From a virus, in IMG/VR virus record IMGVR_UViG_3300032242_000130, positions 1-35,670 of that record: 35,670 nt of DNA, one strand, 5' to 3'. Shown here in pieces: positions 7,393 to 14,512 of this stretch. The position numbers were made by a program, and so were the translations under genes. Each line of letters begins with the position of its first letter. Position 1 is the first letter of the stretch. The notes beneath the pieces are model-generated. The model saw only the letters and a program-made list of their open reading frames with translations, was not told the DNA's origin and did not search any database.

Positions 7393-9845
7393 TGCCTACT
7401 TTAGCTGAATTATGGGATGAACCTGTTGCTAAAACAACTGGTGGTCAAGGTGATCGTGAACAAACTCGGACTGCAATATTGCAAAACGAATTGTTAGACG
7501 CACAAAAACGACTGTCTTCAGCTATTGATCCGCAAGCAAAAATGAGATTTCAAGCGGATGTGGACGCATTAAATCGTGAACTTGGATTCGGCAAAAAAGT
7601 TAAATCTACACAAGTTACACAACAACCACAAACTACGCAACCGAAAACTACTCAACCTTTGCAAAGTGGTAATTTTGCAGACTTATGGGATGCAACTGAA
7701 TCACCAAGCACAACTGATGTAACGCAAACAAGCACTGCTAATGCTGGTCGTGGTTCTTACGAGGGATATAACCCATTAGATGAAGTCAGTGGAAAAGTTG
7801 TGGGTAAAAAATTAACACCACAAAATTTAATCCAGCCACAAACAGTAGTTGGGCAAGCATTAAAACAAGTTTTTGATGCACGAAAAGCCGTTCAACAATT
7901 GGTGCGACCAGCTTATGAAATTGGTGGAACATTAATTGGTGCGCCAATAGGCGCGGTTGCTGGTCCAACGGCTGGCATTATTGAAACAATCCAATCAGGA
8001 AAACTTGGGACACCTGAAGGCATAAGATTAGGCGCACAAAAAGCGGAAGAAGTTCAACAAGGATTGACTCCTGACATTACAACTCCTACCGCGCAAAATG
8101 TATTATCAGGATTACAAAAAGCATTTGAAGCATCAAAATTGCCGCCTGCAATAACTCCCGAATTAGCGGCTTTGCAACCAACTATTGGTTCTGCTACTAA
8201 ACAAATTACACAAGGCATTAAAGCTCGTTTGCCAGAAGTCACATTTGAAAGAGTTCCAACTTCAACTGAAATAGGGGCAGTAAGCGCTAAACCAGCAGTT
8301 GCCAAGCCAACGGCAAGCAGTGTAGGTGCGGCTGGCACAGAATTAAATCCTTATACAGGGCAATTGACTGGTGAAGAAACAGCAAGAGGGCAGTTTCCTC
8401 AAATAAAACTTTCAAAAACACCAACTGATGTATCGCCTAATGAACAAGCATTAAGGGCGCAAATTGTTCAACAAGTGATGCCAGATTCGGTACGCCCTGG
8501 TGTTATCACGGGCAACGAAAACATTTTGCGCGATGAACATACAAAAGCCAAATTAGACACACCAGAGGGTTTAATTTACAAGCAACAAATTGCAAACGAA
8601 CAAAACGCTTTGTCCAGATTTGCCCAAGATCGTGTTGATGCTACTGGCGCATCACCAACTCTTATTAATGATGAACAACGCGGCAATCGAATTAACGATA
8701 TATTTTTTGGCACTGCGCCTGATGACATTGGAAGTGCAAGTTTGAAAGGTTATTTAAACCAAACCAAACAAGAAATTTACAAAGACGCATTTAACAAAAT
8801 GGGCAACAATCCCATTACAACATCACATATTGATAATTTGTTTGCTGATCCGCAAACGCAAGCAACCTTTAAAGCTGAGGGTACGTCTGACATATTAAAT
8901 GGCGCAAAAGACCTGATCCAACTTGCAAAAACAACAGGATTTAGATTACCTGACAACACGGTAGCGCCTGCGGGTTCTGTGGCTGCTTATGATGCTGTTA
9001 GAAAGAGCCTAAATGGTATTTGGTCGCCAGCAAAGGCAAGGGCAATTTCTGAAATTAATCGAATGATTGACAAAGATATTGCCGCTAATGCAGACCCAGC
9101 GCTTTATAAGTTGGGTGATAAGGTGCATCAGATTGAAAAAAATATTTTAGAAGCCCCAGGCATCGAAAACCTTTTTGGTGAAGTTGATCAAAATGGCATC
9201 ACAAGGTCAAAAACACCCGCAGAAAAAATTCCTACTAAGCTAAACAATTTGCGTTTAGATCAATGGCGAAACATTAGAGATACTTTAGACAGCCTTGCAA
9301 ATGGCACAATCAGAAATGCACCTGAAGGCTTGCCACCCGTGCCAGATGAACTGCGCCAATCTGCGGCAGCGGCAAGGGCAGAAATTGATGGCGCTTTGGC
9401 TAGAGAAATTCAAAAAGCAGGCGCAACCAAAACTGGCGTATGGAATCAAAACTCAGTCAACAATGTTTTGAATTCAGTTATTGGACAAAAAATTCTTGAG
9501 ACTTTTCCACCAGAGGAAATTAAAAATTTTCATGTTTTGAATTATGCGGGTCATTTGATGCCAGGCATCCACCCTTACGAAGGCGCAGGTTTGCAACAAA
9601 GAAGGCTTGGAATCATAGAGGGCAATTTGCCAAAAGCAGGCATGACCGCTGGTGCAACGGCTGGCGGTTTTATTGCTGGTCCAACAGGTGCGGCAGTTGG
9701 TGGGTATATTGGTGGAAAAGCTGGCGAAAAAGGCCAAGCGGCATTAGCATCAAGAACTGCAAAAATTGAAGCTGAAAAAGCACAAAAAGCGTTAAAAGAA
9801 TCAGCCCAAAAAAGTACAAAACTTTCTAATGTAGGGAAAAAATAA
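7392..9845 (+). CDS. Putative large ejection/internal virion protein (gp16 position)
   Basis: An 817-aa protein. Two Gly/Ala-rich segments could insert in membranes: about residues 175-200 (YEIGGTLIGAPIGAVAGPTAG) and about 752-780 (GMTAGATAGGFIAGPTGAAVGG). Between them are long helical stretches with many charged and Gln residues. No transglycosylase or peptidase motif is recognised. The C-terminus is Lys/Ala-rich and probably coiled coil. As the last and largest of the three genes after the gp7-like gene, it fits the gp16-like ejected protein. It overlaps the previous stop (TAATG) and has an AGGAG ribosome site within that gene's end. Confidence 0.6.
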   Translation: MPTLAELWDEPVAKTTGGQGDREQTRTAILQNELLDAQKRLSSAIDPQAKMRFQADVDALNRELGFGKKVKSTQVTQQPQTTQPKTTQPLQSGNFADLWDATESPSTTDVTQTSTANAGRGSYEGYNPLDEVSGKVVGKKLTPQNLIQPQTVVGQALKQVFDARKAVQQLVRPAYEIGGTLIGAPIGAVAGPTAGIIETIQSGKLGTPEGIRLGAQKAEEVQQGLTPDITTPTAQNVLSGLQKAFEASKLPPAITPELAALQPTIGSATKQITQGIKARLPEVTFERVPTSTEIGAVSAKPAVAKPTASSVGAAGTELNPYTGQLTGEETARGQFPQIKLSKTPTDVSPNEQALRAQIVQQVMPDSVRPGVITGNENILRDEHTKAKLDTPEGLIYKQQIANEQNALSRFAQDRVDATGASPTLINDEQRGNRINDIFFGTAPDDIGSASLKGYLNQTKQEIYKDAFNKMGNNPITTSHIDNLFADPQTQATFKAEGTSDILNGAKDLIQLAKTTGFRLPDNTVAPAGSVAAYDAVRKSLNGIWSPAKARAISEINRMIDKDIAANADPALYKLGDKVHQIEKNILEAPGIENLFGEVDQNGITRSKTPAEKIPTKLNNLRLDQWRNIRDTLDSLANGTIRNAPEGLPPVPDELRQSAAAARAEIDGALAREIQKAGATKTGVWNQNSVNNVLNSVIGQKILETFPPEEIKNFHVLNYAGHLMPGIHPYEGAGLQQRRLGIIEGNLPKAGMTAGATAGGFIAGPTGAAVGGYIGGKAGEKGQAALASRTAKIEAEKAQKALKESAQKSTKLSNVGKK

Positions 9846-10387
9846 TGGCATATCTACTTTCACCAATTGGTAACGGATTCCAGTTCTTTACAACCACTGG
9901 ACTGCCATTAAATGGCGGTTACATCTACACTTACCAAGCAGGCTCAACAACGCCCCTAGCGACCTATACGGACTCCGCAGGGGCATCGTTGAATACCAAT
10001 CCTATTCAGCTTGGCACTGATGGTCGTCCACCGCAAGAAATCTGGTTGAACTCTAGTTATTCTTACAAATTTGTTTTAGCTGATTCATCAAATTCTGTGA
10101 TCCAGACTTACGACAATTTATATGGCATACCGTCAAGTATTGCATCTGCTACTGTTGTTCCGTCTGGCGGCATCATTGCGTGGTCAGGCTCAATAGGATC
10201 AATTCCATCTGGTTATGTTTTGTGTAATGGTTCTAACGGTACACCTGATTTGCGTGATAGGTTTATTGTTGGTGCAGGCACATCGTATTCAGTTGGTAGT
10301 AATGGCGGCTTTACGTCATCTGTAACCAGTTCTGCGGGTACAAACTTGCCTTTGTACTATTCTTTGGCCTACATCATGAAAACCTAA
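9845..10387 (+). CDS. Tail protein: head-binding-like N-terminus plus tail-collar domain
   Basis: A 180-aa protein. Residues about 10-95 (FQFFTTTGLPLNGGYIYTYQ, AGSTTPLATYTDSAG, NPIQLGTDGRPPQEIWL, SYKFVLADS and QTYDNLYG) match the N-terminal virion-anchoring region seen in many podovirus tailspikes and fibres. Residues about 107-180 (GGIIAWSGSIGSIPSGYVLCNG, TPDLRDRFIVGAG and LPLYYSLAYIMK) form a phage tail-collar domain. It is short compared with full spikes, so it may be a small fibre or an adaptor for the fibre cassette. It is preceded by the ejection genes and followed by the lysis cassette. Confidence 0.8.
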   Translation: MAYLLSPIGNGFQFFTTTGLPLNGGYIYTYQAGSTTPLATYTDSAGASLNTNPIQLGTDGRPPQEIWLNSSYSYKFVLADSSNSVIQTYDNLYGIPSSIASATVVPSGGIIAWSGSIGSIPSGYVLCNGSNGTPDLRDRFIVGAGTSYSVGSNGGFTSSVTSSAGTNLPLYYSLAYIMKT

Positions 10388-10389
10388 TC

Positions 10390-10593
10390 ATGGAAATTGA
10401 TCCCGTCAAATATGGTGTGCTTTGGCAAAAAGTTGAATCTTTGGAAGCCAAAATAGACAAGCTAGAAACTAGCATGGACAGGCTATTAGAGTTGGCAAAC
10501 CAATCTAAAGGCGGGTTCTGGATGGGTATGGCGGTTGTGTCTGCCATATCTAGCATTGCTGGATATTTAACCAATTGGCTACATAAGGGGTAA
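10390..10593 (+). CDS. Small coiled-coil membrane protein, putative holin/antiholin
   Basis: A 67-aa protein starting MEIDPVKYGVLWQKVESLEAKIDKLETSMDRLLELAN. The N-terminal half is a heptad-patterned coiled coil. It is followed by one membrane segment (GFWMGMAVVSAISSIAGYLTNWL, about 43-65) and a positive end (HKG). Proteins of this architecture (XhlA/holin-like) are commonly found in phage lysis cassettes. Here it is the first gene of a cassette that also has a three-TM holin and an endolysin, so an accessory holin or antiholin role is inferred. It starts at a TAATCATG junction. Confidence 0.65.
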   Translation: MEIDPVKYGVLWQKVESLEAKIDKLETSMDRLLELANQSKGGFWMGMAVVSAISSIAGYLTNWLHKG

Positions 10594-10596
10594 GAA

Positions 10597-11142
10597 ATTG
10601 ATCCAATCACTCTTATTGCAATGGCAAGTACGGCTGTTGGATATATCAAACAAGGTTGTGCTCTTTATAAAGAATACAAAGCCACGGGTGCTGAAGTGGT
10701 TGATGTTATCCAAGACATCAGTGGTCACTTGGGTAAATTCTTTACTGCACAAGAAACCTTAACCAAGGTTGTCAAAGAAGAAGAAAAGAAACCTAAAACT
10801 GCGTCATTAAATCAACAGGCGTTAGACAGGGTTTTAGCGCAAAGAAGAATGGCGCAAATGGAGGTTGAGTTAAGAGAAACGCTGATATATCAAAGCCCAC
10901 CTGAGTTGGGTGCAATATATACAGATTTCATTGAAATGCGAAAAGTAATTCAAGAAGAACAGGAACAAGCAGAAGCAGAGCAACAGCAGCGTGAAAGGCT
11001 TAAACAATGGCAACGAAAGCAAATGATAAGCGCACTGCAAGACAAGGCTCTGTATCTAATAGCGACTACGGTGGTTATTCTGTACCTGTATCTAATGGCG
11101 TATCTGATAGTTCTGGACAGGAAAGTTCGATGGGGTTTTTAA
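10597..11142 (+). CDS. Phage membrane-tail protein, probable ATT start
   Basis: The frame from 10597 gives 181 aa. I place the start at ATT (10597) and not at the first ATG (10621) for two reasons. A good ribosome site, AAGGGG at 10585-10590, lies six bases before the ATT, while nothing comparable precedes the ATG. Also, related phage proteins usually begin M-IDP, and here the codons after ATT read DPITLIAMA. The protein has a helical N-terminus (GYIKQGCALYKEYK), a charged middle with the conserved-looking 'YQSPPELGAIYTDFIEMRKVIQEEQE', and a C-terminal membrane segment (LYLIATTVVILYLYLMAYLIVL). Its last 136 bases overlap the next gene in another frame. Function unknown; it is part of the lysis cassette region. 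Confidence 0.72.
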   Translation: MDPITLIAMASTAVGYIKQGCALYKEYKATGAEVVDVIQDISGHLGKFFTAQETLTKVVKEEEKKPKTASLNQQALDRVLAQRRMAQMEVELRETLIYQSPPELGAIYTDFIEMRKVIQEEQEQAEAEQQQRERLKQWQRKQMISALQDKALYLIATTVVILYLYLMAYLIVLDRKVRWGF

Positions 11143-11288
11143 TTGGATTAGTTGTGATGTGCTTTGTTTTTGTCATCATATTGCCAGTGATGGGGATGAT
11201 GTACATGGATATTCTTGAAGCAAAACATGAGACACAACACCAACAAAAGCAAGTACAAAAGTTAATTGACCAAGCAAAGGAAAAATGA
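11007..11288 (+). CDS. Overlapping small membrane protein (type II, coiled-coil tail)
   Basis: A 93-aa protein with a polar N-terminus (1-41, containing DYGGYSVPV), one membrane segment (GFLIGLVVMCFVFVIILPVMGMM, about 43-65) and a C-terminal coiled coil (EAKHETQHQQKQVQKLIDQAKEK). The first 45 codons are read from the same DNA as the end of the previous gene, in another frame. I recognise similar proteins ('YGxxSVxV' plus TM plus coiled coil) in other phages at this position, so I take both frames as real. The topology resembles an i-spanin, but no partner lipoprotein is seen and the assignment is open. The stop overlaps the holin start. Confidence 0.65.
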   Translation: MATKANDKRTARQGSVSNSDYGGYSVPVSNGVSDSSGQESSMGFLIGLVVMCFVFVIILPVMGMMYMDILEAKHETQHQQKQVQKLIDQAKEK

Positions 11289-11782
11289 TGGATTGGCTAA
11301 AACAAATTGCACCTACTATCGCCACTGCTTTAGGCGGTCCATTGGCTGGACTTGCTGTTGACGCAATATCTAAAGCTGTTGGAATCGACCCTAAAGACGT
11401 TAATAAGACCATTGCCGAAGGTAAGTTAACCGCTGACCAGATAGCCCAAATTAAGACCGCTGAGATAGCTATGGCGGCTCGAGCACAAGAGATGGGGCTG
11501 GACTTTGAAAAGATAGCTGTTGATGATCGCAAGTCTGCCAGACAAATGCAATCCACTACTCAATCTTGGATACCTGGCATCATGGCTATTGCTGTCACCA
11601 TTGGATTCTTTGGTATTTTGGTTGGTTTAATGACCGAACACTTTAAAACATCTGATGCACTGATGCTGATGCTTGGGTCACTAGGTACGGCATGGACGGG
11701 CATTATTGCTTTCTATTTTGGATCTTCTGCGGGTAGCCAAGCCAAGGATCAGCTTCTTCACAAATCAAGCCCTACACCATGA
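11285..11782 (+). CDS. Three-TM holin-type protein
   Basis: A 165-aa protein. The N-terminus WLKQIAPTIATALGGPLAGLAVDAISKAVG is followed by a charged helical region (DQIAQIKTAEIAMAARAQEMGLDFEKI), then 'DDRKSARQMQSTTQSWIPGIMAIAVTIGFFGILVGLM'. Further hydrophobic segments follow (LMLMLGSLGTAWTGIIAFYFGSSAGSQAKD). This matches the 3-TM holin family associated with phage and gene-transfer-agent release. Its place immediately before the M15 endolysin supports the call. Two ATGs (11285 and 11288) are possible starts. Confidence 0.85.
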   Translation: MMDWLKQIAPTIATALGGPLAGLAVDAISKAVGIDPKDVNKTIAEGKLTADQIAQIKTAEIAMAARAQEMGLDFEKIAVDDRKSARQMQSTTQSWIPGIMAIAVTIGFFGILVGLMTEHFKTSDALMLMLGSLGTAWTGIIAFYFGSSAGSQAKDQLLHKSSPTP

Positions 11783-12207
11783 ATTTAACTCTGCACTTTA
11801 CCCTTGAAGAATTGACGTTCACTGACCACCGTGAGTTTGACAATACGCCTAATGAACAAGAATTAGCTAATCTGAAACGTCTAAGTTTATTTTTGGAAGA
11901 AGTAAAGAAACTTCTAGGTGGTAAAGCAATCATGGTGAATTCAGCTTTCAGGTCTGAGCAAGTCAATGCTGCGGTCGGTTCTAAGGACACAAGCCAACAC
12001 AGACGCGGTTGTGCGGCAGATATTCGTGTGCCAAACATGACCCCTGATGAAGTGGTGCAAGCAATTATCAATTCTGATTTGCAGTATGACCAAGTAATTA
12101 GAGAATTTGATCGTTGGACTCATGTGTCAATTCCCAACGTTGAAAATGCAGAACCACGAAAAATGGCATTAATCATTGATAAACAAGGCACTAGGACATA
12201 TTCTTAA
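11779..12207 (+). CDS. Endolysin, M15 zinc peptidase
   Basis: A 142-aa protein of the Peptidase_M15 (D-Ala-D-Ala carboxypeptidase-like) family, used by many phages to cut cell-wall peptides. The signature is visible: 'VNSAFRSEQVNAAVGSKDTSQHRRGCAADI', with H74 and D81 as zinc ligands, and 'WTHVS' with H115 as the third ligand. The length matches single-domain M15 endolysins. No signal peptide is seen, so it needs the holin encoded just upstream. The start overlaps the holin stop (ATGA). Confidence 0.9.
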   Translation: MNLTLHFTLEELTFTDHREFDNTPNEQELANLKRLSLFLEEVKKLLGGKAIMVNSAFRSEQVNAAVGSKDTSQHRRGCAADIRVPNMTPDEVVQAIINSDLQYDQVIREFDRWTHVSIPNVENAEPRKMALIIDKQGTRTYS

Positions 12208-12261
12208 ATTAAATTGTCACATATATGTGTGGTAATACACCCAACTTAACAAGGTGCATAT
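12208..12261 (+). promoter_or_regulatory. Intergenic element with palindrome, leader of phosphoesterase gene
   Basis: A 54-base gap. It has a perfect 12-bp palindrome CACATATATGTG (12218-12229), an overlapping inverted repeat GTGT-6-ACAC (12227-12240) and a ribosome site AAGGTG (12251-12256) five bases before ATG 12262. TTGTCA at 12214 could be a -35 box, but no convincing -10 is at the right distance. It may be an operator or a weak promoter. Confidence 0.35.
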
Positions 12262-13212
12262 ATGAAACTGCTTGACCAAGAATTCCTCGAATTGTGGAAA
12301 CAGTATCAGTCAGCAACTGACATGGCGGCGGCTACTGGGATGAATATCAGAAATATTTCTCGTAGACGCAGGGCTTTAGAGATCAAATATGGTGAATCAT
12401 TAGAAGCAAAAAAACCTGTACAAAATATATCTACAAAACCTAGCGCAGCCCGTAAAGACTTGGGGATGTTAAATGGCACTGTTATTGTTTTTAGTGATGC
12501 TCATTTTTGGCCTGGTATACATACTACGGCATTTAAAGGACTTTTATGGGCTATTAAAGAATTTAGACCCAATTCAGTTATTGCCAATGGGGATATTTTT
12601 GATGGCGCTAGTATTTCTCGCTATCCAAGAATTGGTTGGGATTCCACACCATCTGTAATACAGGAACTTAAAGCCTGTGAAATAGCAATGGGTGAGATTG
12701 AGGATGTAGCCAAAAAGACACGACACAATATGCATTTGATCTGGACACTTGGCAACCATGACGCTAGGTTTGAAAACCGTCTGGCGGCAAATGCACCGCA
12801 ATATGAATTTATCAAAGGGTTTAGTTTAAAAGACCATTTCCCTGCTTGGACACCTTGTTGGGCTTGTTGGCCTACTGACAATACCATTGTTAAACATCGT
12901 TGGAAAGGCGGCGTACACGCAACCCACAACAACACAGTCAATGCTGGCGTAAGCATCGTTACAGGGCATCTACACAGCCTTAAAGTGACACCTTTTGATG
13001 ATTATCACGGCACAAGGTTTGGCGTGGACACAGGCACTTTAGCTGAACCCACAGGACCACAGTTTGAGAATTATCTGGAACTGTCACCTACCAATTGGCG
13101 ATCAGGATTTGCTATTTTAACATTCCATGATGGACGTTTGTTATGGCCTGAGTTAGTGCATACATGGGCAAATGGTCAGATTGAGTTTAGAGGGAAGATT
13201 CACAATGTCTGA
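12262..13212 (+). CDS. Calcineurin-like metallophosphoesterase with N-terminal HTH-like segment
   Basis: A 316-aa protein. Residues 1-45 (FLELWKQYQSATDMAAATGMNIRNISRRRRALE) read like a homeodomain-type helix-turn-helix. From about 72 the two-metal phosphoesterase motifs follow in order: SDAHFW (D79, H81), NGDIFDG (D111), GNHD (N165, H166), H219 and GHLH (H236, H238). All expected metal ligands are present. Substrate unknown; family members cut phosphodiesters in nucleic acids or nucleotides. It follows the endolysin gene and precedes a small coiled-coil gene, at the very end of the rightward late transcript. The HTH could target it to DNA, as inference. Confidence 0.85.
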   Translation: MKLLDQEFLELWKQYQSATDMAAATGMNIRNISRRRRALEIKYGESLEAKKPVQNISTKPSAARKDLGMLNGTVIVFSDAHFWPGIHTTAFKGLLWAIKEFRPNSVIANGDIFDGASISRYPRIGWDSTPSVIQELKACEIAMGEIEDVAKKTRHNMHLIWTLGNHDARFENRLAANAPQYEFIKGFSLKDHFPAWTPCWACWPTDNTIVKHRWKGGVHATHNNTVNAGVSIVTGHLHSLKVTPFDDYHGTRFGVDTGTLAEPTGPQFENYLELSPTNWRSGFAILTFHDGRLLWPELVHTWANGQIEFRGKIHNV

Positions 13213-13411
13213 TCTAGTTACTTATCTTCGATCTGAAATTAAAGAATTGCACACAATACTGCAAGAGACACAGCTTGCCTTGGCAATGGCTAACAGTAAA
13301 CTTCAGCGCAGAACTGAACCATTAAGCGATGAACGTATATATACACTGTATACCCGAAGCCTTGACTGGAGACAGCTGGCAAGGGATGTAGAGGCAGATC
13401 ACGATATTTGA
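13205..13411 (+). CDS. Small coiled-coil phage protein (68 aa)
   Basis: I start this gene at ATG 13205, because GAGGGAAG lies just upstream. The frame is open further 5' but without a ribosome site. The 68-aa product has a helix 'DLVTYLRSEIKELHTILQETQLALAMANSKL' and a C-terminus 'PLSDERIYTLYTRSLDWRQLARDVEADHDI', which follows a pattern (LSDxEI, aromatic, Trp, AR-x-VE-x-HxI) common at the end of small phage proteins of unknown function. It overlaps the phosphoesterase gene by 8 bases. Confidence 0.65.
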   Translation: MSDLVTYLRSEIKELHTILQETQLALAMANSKLQRRTEPLSDERIYTLYTRSLDWRQLARDVEADHDI

Positions 13412-13433
13412 TTTGGTATTTGCGAATAGCGAA

Positions 13434-13460
13434 TAAAAAAAGGGGGCAATTAAGCCCCCT
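13434..13460 (-). terminator. Rho-independent terminator for the leftward acidic gene
   Basis: A 7-bp perfect stem AGGGGGC / GCCCCCT (13441-13447 and 13454-13460) with loop AATTAA. Read on the minus strand it is followed by a run of seven T residues, so it is a textbook terminator for the gene 13488-13781. On the plus strand there is no T-run after the stem, though the hairpin may still pause rightward transcription. Confidence 0.88.
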
Positions 13461-13487
13461 GCAATTAGCAACTGCATGGCTAGTATA

Positions 13488-13781
13488 TCAGCCCACCAGT
13501 TCCCATACAAGTCCATCGTCATCTTCAACGATGTCGCCGACAGCATACTCAGCAACTTCGTCTTCTACTTCTTCATCGCACTGAGCATCTTCTGCTTCGT
13601 CTTCTTCTTCGTCTTCTTCGTAGTCTTCAACTAAGTCATAGTCGGCAGCCCAACCGTGATCTTTTTGGAACTCAACGAATTCTTGAATGATGAGTGCTTT
13701 GTCAAAATCACTTGTTTCAATAGTCAATTTTTGCTCTTCGTCCCAAGACCAATCGCCAAGGTCAATAATTACTTTGTACAT
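13488..13781 (-). CDS. Highly acidic small protein (97 aa)
   Basis: 38 of 97 residues are Asp or Glu, against four Lys and no Arg. The central stretch (about 50-75) is almost wholly acidic. The N-terminus (YKVIIDLGDWSWDEEQKLTIE) looks like beta-strands, and the C-terminus (YAVGDIVEDDDGLVWELVG) resembles a short SH3-like strand pair. A clear AGGAG ribosome site precedes the start. The gene stands alone with its own terminator, in a leftward unit near the right end of the late genes. Unknown family. Strong acidity suggests a DNA-mimic or protein-binding inhibitor, but this is speculation. Confidence 0.7.
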   Translation of the reverse strand: MYKVIIDLGDWSWDEEQKLTIETSDFDKALIIQEFVEFQKDHGWAADYDLVEDYEEDEEEDEAEDAQCDEEVEDEVAEYAVGDIVEDDDGLVWELVG

Positions 13782-13858
13782 GAAATGCTCCTAAAAAAAA
13801 ATTTGGCACAATCGCCACCAAAATGGTATGCTTAGTTTATGACAAATCAGGAGTAGTC
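13782..13858. promoter_or_regulatory. Divergent control region between acidic gene and 13859 gene
   Basis: A 77-base gap between diverging genes. On the plus strand TTGGCA (13803-13808), an 18-base spacer and TATGCT (13827-13832) give a plausible sigma-70 promoter for the gene at 13859. The minus-strand gene must also start here, but I see no convincing box pair for it. The AGGAG sites of both genes lie at the two edges. Confidence 0.45.
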
Positions 13859-14077
13859 ATGGCAACTAATTTTAAAATTACACGTGGTGAATCTAAGCAA
13901 CATGAAGCTAAAGAATACACTATTGAACGTGAGTATAAGAAAGAAGCTCGCAAAGTGGCGGCATTAGAAAAAGAATTAAAAAAACACGAAAAAACTGATA
14001 TGGCACACGCCCACCCACCGCGTTCACATGAAGCCAATCAAAAATCAGCCCCATTGCCTAACATGAGGAAATATTAA
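13859..14077 (+). CDS. Small basic phage protein (72 aa)
   Basis: The start is chosen at ATG 13859, which has CAGGAG seven bases upstream; an ATG 36 bases earlier has no ribosome site. The 72-aa product is highly charged, with a helical middle (EYTIEREYKKEARKVAALEKELKKHEK) and a Pro/His-containing tail. Unknown family. It converges with the leftward operon: its TAA stop and the opposing stop share the sequence TTAA at 14074-14077. It appears to be a single-gene unit with its own promoter. Confidence 0.6.
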   Translation: MATNFKITRGESKQHEAKEYTIEREYKKEARKVAALEKELKKHEKTDMAHAHPPRSHEANQKSAPLPNMRKY

Positions 14078-14385
14078 GGCATTGGCACATCGGCAGGCCA
14101 TTCGCCACGATCTAACAGCAAGCTAACTGTTTTTTTGTGGGCGGCTTGCCATATTGATTGACGTTCACCTTTGGTTAGATTCTTGCCTTGGTCAATTTCA
14201 TAGTGGCAGTTTTGGCATAGGGCAGCTATCAGATTGTCATCACACTTGATGCCACGCCCCTTACCACCGCCCCAATTGCTATGTGCTGCTTGAACCATTG
14301 ACGCTGAACCACAGTGTTGACAATCCAGCCCTGCCGCGAGTTTTAATAGTTTTTTGCTTCTTATGTAATTGTGTTTCGGAATCAT
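14074..14385 (-). CDS. YbcO-like HNH/zinc nuclease
   Basis: A 103-aa protein of the YbcO-like (DUF1364) nuclease family of phages. Visible motifs are 'IRSKKLLKLAAGLDCQHCG' (C22, C25), 'QAAHSNWGGGKGRGIKCDDN' (H35) and 'ALCQNCHYEIDQG' (C57, C60, H61, D65). Cys pairs build a zinc site, and H35 with H61/D65 fits an HNH (beta-beta-alpha metal) active site. In lambdoid phages such genes sit in nin-like regions with recombination genes. It is the last gene of the leftward operon and overlaps the NrdR-like gene by 107 bases. Confidence 0.82.
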   Translation of the reverse strand: MIPKHNYIRSKKLLKLAAGLDCQHCGSASMVQAAHSNWGGGKGRGIKCDDNLIAALCQNCHYEIDQGKNLTKGERQSIWQAAHKKTVSLLLDRGEWPADVPMP

Positions 14386-14512
14386 CGACTAAAGCTTCCA
14401 GTGTGGTGAATTTGTGTTCTTGTGGGCATTGGTAGCGCCTGCGAACAAGTCCATCATCCCTTGTTCTAGTTTCTAGTGGCTTGGCTTTTTCATTGCACTC
14501 AGGACATTTCAT
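14279..14512 (-). CDS. NrdR-like zinc-ribbon protein
   Basis: A 77-aa protein whose first 40 residues follow the zinc ribbon of NrdR and Ogr-like regulators: MKCPECNEKAKPLETRTRDD, then VRRRYQCPQEHKFTTLE, with ligands C3, C6, C29 and H33 (H in place of the usual fourth Cys). The C-terminal part (after about 45) has no recognisable domain and is read from DNA that also encodes the start of the nuclease gene in another frame. It probably binds DNA, and a regulatory role is inferred. Start and stop are coupled to the upstream gene by ATGA. Confidence 0.68.
   Translation of the reverse strand: MKCPECNEKAKPLETRTRDDGLVRRRYQCPQEHKFTTLEALVDDSETQLHKKQKTIKTRGRAGLSTLWFSVNGSSST

Noticed and set aside
13441-13460. 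Hairpin as a terminator of the rightward late operon
   Set aside because: On the plus strand the A-run precedes the stem and no T-run follows it; only the minus-strand reading has the terminator layout.
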